Assembly: GCA_022478985.1 (NCBI GenBank)
Contig: JAKSZP010007901.1
Coordinates: forward strand, 248,001-312,000
Direction: 5' to 3'
Origin: Massospora cicadina
Taxonomy: Eukaryota > Entomophthoromycota > Entomophthoromycetes > Entomophthorales > Entomophthoraceae
Length of the DNA: 64,000 nt
Below are positions 30,847 to 41,282 of the stretch, in pieces. The notes under the pieces were generated by a model. It had not been told where the DNA came from and ran no database searches. It saw only the letters and a program-made list of their open reading frames with translations. Position 1 is the stretch's first letter; every line of letters starts with the position of its first letter. The position numbers were made by a program, and so were the translations under genes.

Positions 30847-32665
30847 ATGGATACATCTAACAAGGAACTGGCACTATTTACAGTGAGGGAACCAGGAGAC
30901 AAGGAAACCATTTTGGAACTCCAGTTATTGGCTTGTCCCACATTAGAGTCAGACAAACAGGGAAGACCCACAAATGTAACCCATCAGCAACTGCGGGGCA
31001 TCATGGAATGGCTCTTGCAGGGTTACCGTCTCTATAAAGATGATGTGGGTGAACATTCCCTGAGTCTGTTTTATAATCAGCGTGACCAAGAAGCCCGTTA
31101 TGAATTGTATATGTTTTACCTTGATGCTACCACAATGGGGTTGTCTCAATGGCTCAGCTCTAAAGGAGTAAAGAACTGGTTGCTTATGTTCAGCCTTTGA
31201 TCCGCCAACTACTGCATGTGTTGGCTCGACACAACATTCAAATTGGTGATGTTATGCATTTTGTCCAAGCGCAAAATAATTACATTCGCCTCTTACTTGA
31301 ACGCCCTGACCACTTTTTCTCAGAAATCCAGGGGGCGCTAGTGCACATAGATAGTCATATTGTGGACGTCTGCCATCGCTTAGACAAATTAGTTCCATGC
31401 TTGAATCATGAGTTACCCCAAGTAATAGGAGAAATGTTAGACCGGCATGGTCTTTTGGGTGAATGGGTATGGGATGTCATGACGCTAGGTAGTAACACTG
31501 AGTGTTTTATGTGGATTGTATGAATGGGTGGAAGGAATTGACACAGCAGTGGTTCAGATGAGGGACTAGGTTACCCTGTTAGAGCAGCAGATGACTGATC
31601 ACACCAACGCAATAGCAACCAAATTTAGTCAACTTTGTGCTGAGTGGAGTAACCAGCGGATGGCCAACCATCAGTCCATATCTTTTTTAGCGATTTCAGA
31701 ATACAGCCAATTGATAGGTCAACTTAATCAGTTGGAGAGTTCAAGTCAGGCGGCTTGGGGCCAAGCCATTACTCTTCCATTAATTGAGATGGTGGAGTAC
31801 GCTGATATGTGAGTGCACTTGGATAACCTTTGATGGTCTAGTGAGGAATTGGTGAGGAAACGAGTCACTCTAATCAATAAGTGGATGAAGAAACTGACAA
31901 TCGGTTGACATTGGATGGCAGAATGCAAGAATGCAGGGCACAATAGAGGATGTCCTTTTACAACTTCAAGAAATAGAGCATAAACTGGACACAGAAAAAA
32001 TCTGACCCAATTTACAGAAGGGATTTAAAGAGCTTAGTCAGGGGGTGAGAGAAGGCGAGTGTTGGTGCTATTTGGTCAAAGTGGAACAGATTTAGATGAA
32101 CTTAATGCTGAACAGACCTGCGAGGGAGTTAAGGGTGCAGTCAGTGGTGAGTCCAGTGAGGAATACTGTGGGTCATCCAGAAAGTACCCCCAGGGGTCGT
32201 GGCAGTCTCTCCCCACAATACAACCTCTTCCTGGTCAACTATGGATGATTTACATCCAACCTTGCGACCCTATTCTTGCCCACAAGGGTAAGTACCCCTT
32301 GGCCAATCTTAACCTATAACATCTGTTCCCCAAGCCTGAAAAAAGGAGCCAAGTGATTTTGTATGGATAAAGAAGTTGATGCCTTTAGTTGAGATGGGAA
32401 CATGCACAGCTATTTCAAATGGTTCAAATTTTCAATGGAAGGAGCATTGGATCAGAGGAAAGCTAAACTGTTATTATCTGCTCTAGATGTTGAGAGTGCT
32501 GACAAGGTCACATATTACCTTAAGAGTAGTATTGTAACATATCAAGAGGTGAAGGAGACTGTGCTCCGTCTGTTTGGTGGCGTGGCAAAGATGATGCAGC
32601 ACAAAGCCACATTTACGAGAATACAGTTTCAAAAAAACGAGTTCCTGGTGGAGTTTTTGAAGTAG
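30847..32665 (+). pseudogene. Gag of element 3, N-terminal and capsid-like parts
   Basis: Three fairly long open frames lie in succession: 30847-31200 (117 codons, MDTSNKELALFTVREPGDKE), 31197-31523 (108 codons, overlapping it by one base-step) and 31591-31812. They are helical and charged and contain no known domain. The 32402-32665 frame is capsid-like: YFKWFKFSMEGALDQRKAKL, then YLKSSIVTYQEVKETVLRLF and KNEFLVEFLK, as in Ty3-type Gag where a helix bundle assembles the particle. A stop at 32663-32665 is followed by in-frame capsid-like residues. The N-terminal part is unusually long, as in elements 1 and 2. Confidence 0.65.
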
Positions 32666-33087
32666 TTCATGGCTGAAGCTCATGTATTAGCGGGAGCAAA
32701 AATCTTAACCAACAAGGACGAGGGCATAGTGAAGACGGCGGTGGTTAAGTCATATCAAGAACTGTATAACGCTATGACTCACATTCTATAAGAAGACACG
32801 GAGTTTTTACAAATTGTTAACTCTTTATGCCGTCTATCTGTCACATTTAGTGCTCCCACCGTGTACAGGAAAACCCCTGCAGTTGCTGCCGGATCCTCAT
32901 TAGTAGATGGACCACAACGACCCAGCTATAATCCGTTGGGCAATACTCGCCCACTCAATATGTTGGCAGGCCCTTTCCACCCTCCTTACGCACAGCTGGC
33001 TTGTCCACAGCTGAATTACAATTCTTCATTTTTTTCTGACCTGGACCTTTAGTCGTGATCCATAAATGGGATCCATTTATAATTTCT

Positions 33088-33130
33088 TGTTCCTTATGCA
33101 GCCAAAAAAGGCCACTATGCGACTAACTGT
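33088..33130 (+). other. Gag zinc knuckle of element 3, frameshifted
   Basis: CSLC is encoded at 33088-33099 and HYATNC at 33113-33130. The spacer is 13 nt, four codons plus one base, so the canonical CX2CX4HX4C is present apart from a single-base insertion in an A-rich run. This is the nucleocapsid RNA-binding motif. Confidence 0.75.
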
Positions 33131-33496
33131 CCTAGCAACCTGCATGTTCATGTAGTACTAACTGTCTTGATTGTACAGGGAAAAGCTTGAGCGGAAAAGT
33201 TATGGGACGCTCTACTTCGCTGTCCCAAATTTAATTTGTCCCTGACAATTCCCATGATTCACATTGCGTCAGTCCCAGTACTTACCCCAACGACTTATTA
33301 TATCAACAACTTATACACATTTTCTCAGCCTCATTCCAAGAGAGCGACCATAACCCTACAGACTCAGAGTTTTGCAAAGATGTGCAAAAGCCGTATGCTT
33401 AGTAAATCCTTGAGTGAAACAGCACAAGTGATGTTAGACCCTCAACAGATGTCGCCTCCCTAGTGGGGGTAAACGTTACAATTCCAGTAGAAAAGA

Positions 33497-33997
33497 TTGC
33501 TCAGGCGTATCCTCATGCCGGCGCTGGACTTGTCACTTTTCTGGGTAATTAAGCCCTTGGATGTTCACATAATAAACACTAATGGTTATTCTTATTTAAA
33601 ATGTACCTACAGTGATATTCTTGTTCAGTTTACAAAAATATGTGGTATTATAGTTACTGGCGCTCCAGTCAATATAATATCCACCAATATCGTGGCTTAG
33701 CTTCTGCTGAAGCCTGATGTGGAACGCAGATTAGTGTATTTAACCTCAGGGGCGAAGAGCAATGTGTCGGATGGCAATTACAGCGCATTACCTCTGAGGT
33801 TCATCTCTGTCAGGGCTTCTGACTCATCAATGATTCTACCCAATATTAACTATGAAGTTTTGATCAGAGCTGCCTTAATGCGGCGATTTAGTGCAATGTC
33901 CAATATGGTGGAAGAAATAATTAATATCCTGGTACAACAGATCCCCATTTACTTTACCTCCAGCGGTGTCCTAAAGAACCAAATCTGCTCCAGTTAG
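33497..33997 (+). pseudogene. Aspartic protease remnant, element 3
   Basis: The 33497-33700 frame ends with ICGIIVTGAPVNIISTNIVA, the gypsy protease active-site block in which the catalytic Asp of D-T-G is replaced by Val (GTT for GAT, one substitution). The 33719-33997 frame (VERRLVYLTSGAKSNVSDG and onward) continues the same domain. Loss of the Asp would abolish Gag-Pol processing. Confidence 0.65.
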
Positions 33998-34639
33998 ATT
34001 AATATGGCGTATAGCGATGGGGTAATTCTGGTTTGATATTGGCAGATGAAGAGGAGGAACAGAGCCCTCCCTAACAGGATCTACAAGTACAACAGTATTC
34101 CGCTACAGCTGCAAGCGCTTTAAGCATACCTTCTGTGAATTAAGTCATTTTAGGGATAAAGCTTGAAATAGACATCCTAGAAGGTTTATACAAGGAGACT
34201 ATAGGGCACTACCAGCAAGTCCAGCTCAGACCCATGTGACTCCTGGGTTACTGTTACCATGGCATGGGGAAGTGAGAGTACTAATAAAGAACCTACAGAA
34301 TGAGTCTATGATGGTCCAAAGGCAGCAAGTGGTGGATATTTACACTGGACTCCTATTAATGAGGTTCATCATACTTATAATTTTAGTCTTGGGAGGACCT
34401 TAGCCTACCAGTAATAAATCCCTATTGGTGTAATGAAAGTGGTTCCACGGGAAGCTCTGACTGGGATGTTGGAGGAACAGAAGGATAGGGTGATGACCCT
34501 ATTTTAAAAAATACTAAGGAATTTTCACATCCACTGACCACTATTTGTGATGTGTGCGGGGAGTTGTGCATTGGGTAGATCCAAGTGATCACCCCCCATA
34601 TGGTCACATCCTGTTTGGCACTTAAAAGCTGCAGAAAAA

Positions 34640-35300
34640 GTTGTTACTGAAGAGGTAGACTAATAAATTGAACAGTGGATGTTAGAGCCATTCAAGAGTC
34701 CATGGGCATTTGCAGTGCTAATTGTTAAGAAAAATGATTGCACCAACTGGGTGGTCATTGACTATGGAAAGCCTGATAGCATCACATAGAAGGATTCCTA
34801 CCCCTCCACTTGATTGACGACGCTTCAGATTGAAATGGAGGGGTATATTATTTTTCTGCCATGGATTTTATATTGGGGTACTGGCAGATTGATTTACCAG
34901 CGGCAGAACGGGAGAAATGCACTATAATTACCTTGAAGGAGTTGTTCCAACACACGTATATGCCTCAAGGGTTATGTAAAGACTCAGCTACGTTCCAGCG
35001 GGCTATGGATGTGATTTTAGTGACTTGAAGATTTTCTGTGTTCTAGTTTACCTTAATGATATCAATGTGTTCTCTTGGACGTTCACAGATTACCTGAGTC
35101 ATTTGGAAGTATGTTCCACATCTTGCTGATGCAAACATCATGATCAAGCCTCAAAAGTGTCATTTTATCAAGTTTTTAATTGGAAAATCTCGGGGTTGTG
35201 TTAGACTCAAATGGCCTTAAATCTCAACCAGCGAAGGTGGAAGCTATACTTAAGATGACTCAGCCAGGAATTAGTGAGATATCGAAGCGTTTTTGGGGAT
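34640..35300 (+). pseudogene. Reverse transcriptase, element 3 (YLND)
   Basis: Fingers at about 34690-34765: PFKSPWAFAVLIVKKNDCTN and VVIDYGKP. The palm shows FQRAMDVILV near 34995 and VYLNDINVFSW at 35046-35078, with the active-site box at 35049-35060 reading YLND, the first catalytic Asp replaced by Asn. Thumb-like KPQKCHFIKF follows near 35145. Stops and frameshifts separate the parts. Confidence 0.8.
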
Positions 35301-35459
35301 GGTCAGTTGCTACCAGCAGACCATTACTAATTTCAGCTTTATTGGGGCACCGCTCTTTGAGTTATTGAAGAAAAACGCCACTTTTGACTGGACTGACAAA
35401 TTTAAAACGCTTTTAATGTCTTGAGGACTGCGTTGACAAGTGTTCCAGATTTGCAATAT

Positions 35460-35840
35460 CCTAAATCTTGAAAAGGAGTTAATAGTGCAAACAGACGCAT
35501 CACTTTCTGCTGTAGGTGCAGAATTATTCCAGAAGGATGATGACGGCGTAGAGCACCCTGTCACATTCTGTAGCTGAAGCTTAAACTGGCATGAACGAAA
35601 ATACACTATAATTGAGCGGGAGTGCTTAGTGGTGATATATGTGTATAGAAAGTTTTGGGTATGCCTCCACGGGTGAAATTTCTAGTGATAAAGATCAAGA
35701 AAACTTGAGTTGGCTGCAGAATCTTTGTGGACCTGAAGGATGGCATGCGCGAAGGGCATTGAAGCTCTAAGCGTATGACTTTGAGATGGTACACCAGCTG
35801 GGGGCGAAACATTGTAATGCAGACTGTCTCTTGCGGTTAC
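35460..35840 (+). pseudogene. RNase H, element 3
   Basis: LEKELIVQTDASLSAVGAEL is intact at about 35468-35530, with the catalytic Asp of TDAS. It is followed by FQKDDDGVEHPVTF and LNWHERKYTIIERECLVVI (normally LS..ERNY...EKE.LA.V). The end near 35790-35830 gives FEMVHQLGAKHCNADC in shifting frames. A few stops only; better preserved than the RT. Confidence 0.8.
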
Positions 35841-36049
35841 CAACGGTCGCCATTATGGGAGATTTGGCGGACATCTTGTATGAGAAGATGATTGTGGGAA
35901 TTAATTATGATGAACTGCCACATATGATCAAGGCGCTAGATGGGCTTAGATGAGATACAATCTTGTGCAATGGAAAACTATAGAAGAAAATTAGAGAAGT
36001 GACGCTGAATTTCCCAAAGCCCTCTACTAGGCCAGCAATTATTATGGAT

Positions 36050-36970
36050 GCCTATAAGATGGTAGGTCATGGAGGTTTACAGAAAACGTTGGAGTTCTTG
36101 CAATCCTGCTACTAAAGGGAGAGTATGCATTACGACATGCTTGAGATGGTTGCTTCTTGTCATTAGTTCCAAGTGGAGAAACCTTTCCACAAGAAGACCA
36201 CCTACCAGCTGGTTAAGCCTTGTTTAGAATGGCATACTGTCTCTTAATGTGGTGGGGCCTTTTCCTACTGGAATAAACTGCTCCAAGTATATAATAGTTG
36301 CAATTGATAACATGACAAGATGGGTGGAAGCAAGAGTGATCAGTATATAGGGGCTTTCACCACCGCTAAGTTTATCATGGAGTGTGTCATACGGAAACAT
36401 AGCTTTCCACAATTTATCCTCGCAAAAAAGGAACTAATTTCACACCACATGTCCTTCCCAGGTTAACTAAAATAAAGGCAATCCATGGGGTCTCGAATAC
36501 ACCCTACTACCCTGAATCTAATGAAATGGTGGAACGAGGTAATGTAACATTGGTAAACATTCTCTGCAAGTTTGCAAAGGATCTCCCCTCTGAATGGAGT
36601 ACCCTCCTATCCACTGGTGTCTTTGCTTATAATATCAGCTACCACTCATTGACAGGAAAGAGTCCCTTCCAATTGCTCTATGGTAGACATCCAGCTTTGC
36701 TCGCTCAGCTTTACTCCTTCGTGGAGGATACTGACGGCGTATAACTGCAGCGTTATCTGACCAAAATTATTGGATAGTTAGTTAAACTACAAACGGAATC
36801 ATATTTTACCAAATTATCCAAGAAGATTTGTGATCAGGCAGCTGACCAAAGTAGGCGTAGCATGCTCCCACAGTTCGCTGTAGGAGATCATGTATTGTTC
36901 CATGACCAACGTGGATTTAGAAGAAAGAATAATCTTGCTAACATTTGGACTGAATGTTTGAAATAAATGA
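36050..36970 (+). pseudogene. Integrase, element 3
   Basis: The zinc-binding start is GHGGLQKTLEFLQSCY at about 36066-36113. The core is scattered over several frames; the 72-codon frame at 36526-36744 reads MVERGNVTLVNILCKFAKDL, EWSTLLSTGVFAYNI and GKSPFQLLYGRHP, the region after the VERAN motif. C-terminal residues appear at about 36855-36960. Stops are frequent before 36526. Confidence 0.75.
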
Positions 36971-37096
36971 GAAGACTGATTTTGAAGCTACACTATTAAG
37001 GAACCCGTGGGTGATTGGATTATCAACCAAGTTATGCAAAGTTACTTTGGGCATACAAGCAATAGGAGTTTATCATCCAATCAGGGTGGGAGATAA

Positions 37097-37578
37097 TGTC
37101 AAGAAATTGATATGGCTGGTTGATAAGACATATATCTGGCAGATCAGATTTTATGAGTTGAGGTGATTCAAGGATGAACAGAAAATTATGTTGATGTGAA
37201 GCAAATCAATCAAAGTACTAATTCAGATAATCAAGGGAATTCTAATAAAGCCTCAATGATGGGATATAAACCCTAAATTTGTAGGGAATAGAGAGTTGCT
37301 AAGATGATGGGTCAAAATTGACTGAGACAGTTGAAGATTAATAGCTGACCAAAAGAATAGAAGGGAGAGGTTTTTTAATTTGACTTGAAAGGACGTTAGC
37401 AGAAATAGTCTGCGATTTTATATATAGTAAAGCAATGTCTGTTGGAGTAATAGCTTCATATTTATATTATTTATATATACCCAGAATCGGCGATCTTCAT
37501 ATCGTCTGTCTGTTGCTCAGTGGGGTTACACCTGTGCAACCAGCTTAGTAGATCTAAATCATACACCAAAAGTTAAAA
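37097..37578 (+). repeat. 3' LTR of element 3
   Basis: Starts TGTCAAGAAATTGATATGG after the tract gggtgggagataa. Colinear with 30236-30721. The exact right end is uncertain by a few bases because the CA end has decayed. Confidence 0.8.
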
Positions 37579-39755
37579 GTTGGGATGAGCACAATTATGC
37601 AAACTTGAAACCTTCCTCTTTTAGAAATAACTCCTTTAAGCTCCCAAGGTTTTCTTGCACATGTTCTTTTTATGTGAAACTGATAATTGTTAGGATATCT
37701 TACATATATGTTGGTGATTGATTAGGTATGGAGACTATTATCCAATTGAGTGTTTCACAACCAAAAATCTCATGCTCCGGATCCTCCTTGGAACAGGCAC
37801 AACAATCTTCCTTCAGCCAAATGGTGAAGGTGTTAAATAATCTCTCCAGACAACAGGAAAATTCCTTTTCTGATTATTCTCTTCTGAAGTTGGCAACTTA
37901 TGGATAACAACAGAATTTAACAAAAAGACTGTAGATTTTGAGGTTTCAAGGGAACTTCTACTCTTAAAACTTGACTCCTAATTTAGATTTAGAGGTCTAG
38001 TTGGGCTTATCCAGAAATTACAGTTTAGTGGTCTTCTTAGTGAAACTTAAATCCCTTCCTTCAGGTAATACATAACCCAAGACTAGGTTCAAAGGTTCTT
38101 CCCTTGACGCAAAACTACGGAGCACACCAGATAATTAAATAAAGAGAAATAATTTTTAAAATATATATCTTCTAAAAAAGTCTTATCTTCCTTTTATTAA
38201 AAATCTTTAAGGAAATATATAGAGATTTGGAACCCAACTCTTCTGTTGGCGCCTCAGCAGAAAATGGCAGCCTTTAAAAATGAATTCACCTTCCAGGCGG
38301 TGTAAAAACGATGATCTTCCTCACCAGGTTGGTTGGGACCTCTCCCCTAAACAAACGCCCCTCCTCAAGGTTGAAACAAAGAATGTGAATTAACGCCTTC
38401 ATACAACCCCAGAAATCCACCATTACCAGGGTAAAACCTGTTTAGGCAATGGTACTCTTGCCCATAACCAGCAAATTGCAATACCCATTAGGTTAAATCA
38501 CCTTACTATCAAGGCTGCATCACTCACCTAGCAACTCTTGATCCCTTAGCCAATTAACAATTAAAGATGATTGACTCCTTCAAGACAATTTAATTATCAA
38601 TATGAAACTCATCAACTTAATCGCTTGTTTACTTTTGGGGACAATCCCTGACAAAACATTATCAATCTGAAGGATCAAAACTCAGTGGATTGATGAATAT
38701 TCATACAGTTCAACTCAACAGTTATATCAATACATATGAAATGATAACTACCATACTTACTAGCGGGATGAATCCCCTATTCAACAAGAAGACTTATAAA
38801 CTTGGTCAAGCGGGATAATTTGGTCATATCCAGAATCGCAACAGCCTCCCTGACTTGAATCAATTGCCATTTAAAAGATCTAAGACTATAAATGGTCAAT
38901 AGTTAAGTAATGGGGTTTAAAAACTGTCTTAAGATATGATTCCAATTTGGAAACCCGTTGATGACATGGTTGAAACCACATCCTGAACGTCAAATTGGCA
39001 ATTGGGAAGCACTAGAACAATGTGGTCTGAAAATTTGGATGTAAACATAAAAGAGATAGCTGCTGCCTGACTCTCCTACTTGATGAATAGTAAAGATACT
39101 CATCATAGAGGACTAGAGCTTACTTCACCACAAGTGTCCCTTACACCCTATAAATATTGAAGAATTTTAACCTAATAATTAGTCCAAATTCTTTCAACGT
39201 ATTATTTATTGTATATTCTTATATTTCTTTGTATAGTCTTGACAATAATTTTAGCAATCAAGACACAGGATAATGCCATATAAGTGGACCCACCTAAGTA
39301 AAAGAGCCTAGACATCGCCTCTAGAAAGCTATTCCACAACCAAGTGACATTCCTAAAAAAGCTAGAATTTTATAAACAGGATACCTTTGGGCAATTAAAA
39401 ATCAATTATATACTTTACAATATCAGTAAAGTTAATGTGATTTTGAGAAGAAGTTGAAAATGAAACTTTTAATTTCATTATATCAAGCGCTTTAACAATT
39501 TTAACTGAAACTTCCACACTTTTTATTGTCCTATCTGGGAGTGGCACAACAATAATATTGTAATTGATAATAATTTTTAAAGATAAAGTTGGAAAAAAAG
39601 AGAAGAAAGTATTTTTTTATTTTTTTACTACAAAACTCAATGGCATAAATAATCATCACTTTTTTAATGAAGTGATGGTGTAACTAATATATGGGTCTTA
39701 ATATTGGATGGCTACTGTACCTTTCTTATGACTATGTAAAATTGAATCACATCTC
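37579..39755. other. AT-rich stretch with LTR-like remnants, no gene
   Basis: No coding motif in any frame. About 38990-39200 is paralogous to 14249-14460. Around 38640 the string acaatccctgacaaa also occurs in the LTRs at about 8321 and 13838, and neighbouring AT-rich blocks look loosely similar, so a diverged relative of that LTR may be present. A promoter-like tataaatatt lies at about 39150. Confidence 0.45.
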
Positions 39756-40980
39756 TTACAAATTTTGCAATTCACACATTAAGAACTACTATTGTGCCAG
39801 GTTAACAGTATGAAGACCGCAGACCCTTTCTTTTTTAACTTCACCAGCTAACTTTCACTACAAGTTTTCACTTCAACTCCCCACACCTAGAGTAGCCAAT
39901 AAATTCACTATCAGTTGATTAACCACATTGGAAAGCATCAGATATCTACACGCCTTGGCGGTTAAGCTCTATACCATCATCACCCTTGGGGTTAATCTCC
40001 CTCAATACTCGTTTTCAGTAGCCCGTTGGTTAAATTTATGCGTGGTTCTTTGTATCTCTAAGTATTGAAGTGGTAGAAATAATCCCACCCTAGGTGAAAT
40101 CACCCAACACTGAAACTTCAAGGATCTTTAGTAATACCCTTAAATATTAAGCTAACCTCTATTCACTTAAAATAATAAAAAGGTTGCAAAAGAAAGATCT
40201 TCATTAAGAGAAAATTCAAAGTATTTAAAAAAGGTGCCAAATGGCTATTTAATGTCACTATCAATAAACATTGGCATCACTTGCTAACAAATATTACCTT
40301 AAATCATCAGCATTTATTGATGGCAACAGTATTTTGATTCATCCTTGGCATTGATCACTGGTAATTCTTAGTGAATAACCACTATAAATGAATGAATATC
40401 TTCAGAATCAATCACCAGTAATTCCAAACCATAAGCAATAATTGCAATTTAATGCCCGCCTATTAAAATACCATTGTCATCAATTGCTTGCAATACTAAA
40501 ACCTACGCAACAAATGGCAACTGAATGCACACCTATCAAAAACCCATAGCATCAATTTCAGACAACAATTGTGGATTATCCCTGGCATCAGATGCCGTTA
40601 ATCCTAAAAAAGGCAATAAATAGAAATTTAATGTCCACCTAATGAACACCCTTGTCATTGATCACACGCAACATATGTGGATTTCTCCCAGGCTATAATC
40701 ACCAGTAAACTATAATAACATTTATAAAAAAATTATTTATTATCCTCAGCTTCATTTGCTACTAATAAAAATACTGAAAAGATACTGAGGATTTGGCCTG
40801 ACACCTTGGAAATTTCTGGTCATCAAGATAGCTCAAATCAAATTGAACAAGGATCAAAATTCTGGAACTGACAGTACTTAAAATTACAGTTTAGGAAAAT
40901 TAATTGGCAGCCAAGCCTAATTAATCTAAACTCTAACCTTAAAATATGGGAAGAACTGTTATGTTTTAAAAACCACCACA
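39756..40980 (-). repeat. LTR, 3' copy, with internal repeats
   Basis: Plus-strand end TTACAAATTTTGCA, other end AAACCACCACA. Shares with 41283-42580 ggttaacagtatgaa or ggctaacagtatgaa near its edge, ttgaggttaatctccctca or ttggggttaatctccctca, and cttaaaataataaaa. The inner half is built of degenerate units carrying caaatggcaa..gaatgc and atccttggcat..atcactggtaat. Confidence 0.75.
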
Positions 40981-40993
40981 TACCCCAACTAGA

Positions 40994-41197
40994 TCATATT
41001 ATATTTTTCTGTTGCAGCTTCTGCATCCTTACAGACCAAAACAACATCAAAGCGATGACAGAGAGGTCATTGATACTACCCTCATTTCCAAGAGGCGTTT
41101 TAATATAAAAAGGTCGGTGGAATTCATTGCTGCAATAGCTGATCACAGTACCATGGGTAATTAGAGTAGGCATTCCACACCAAAAATATGATGGCAT
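40994..41197 (-). CDS. Small ORF in the interior of the long-LTR element
   Basis: A 67-codon frame (MPSYFWCGMPTLITHGTVIS then YCSNEFHRPFYIKTPLGNEG) fills most of the 302-bp interior, beginning about 70 nt after the primer-binding site on the transcribed strand. I recognise no domain; it could be a chance ORF or a remnant of gag. In a window with so many stops, an ORF spanning most of the interior deserves noting but not more. Confidence 0.25.
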   Translation of the reverse strand: MPSYFWCGMPTLITHGTVISYCSNEFHRPFYIKTPLGNEGSINDLSVIALMLFWSVRMQKLQQKNII

Positions 41198-41263
41198 TTA
41201 AGTCACCCCTAACAACCTAACAGTTTGCCCCCAGCTAATCAAGAATCCCATTATCAGAGCTCC

Positions 41264-41282
41264 TTGTAGTGAGCACCAATTC
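41264..41282 (-). other. Primer-binding site of the long-LTR element
   Basis: Minus strand next to the right LTR reads TTGGTGCTCACTACAAGG. Nearly the same as the sites at 13242-13258, 22995 and 30723. Confidence 0.75.

Larger units (their letters stand above)
30236..37578 (+). mobile_element. Ty3/gypsy element 3 with both LTRs
   Basis: LTRs at 30236-30721 and 37097-37578, primer-binding site at 30723, gag 30847-33140, PR about 33640, RT 34640-35130, RNase H 35460-35840, IN 36050-36970, and a purine-rich tract (gggtgggagataa) before the 3' LTR. The 7.3-kb length and domain order are normal for the family. The LTRs differ by many substitutions and small indels, so the insertion is old. All pol domains have stops and several catalytic residues are changed. 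Flanking 5-mers do not match clearly. Confidence 0.85.
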
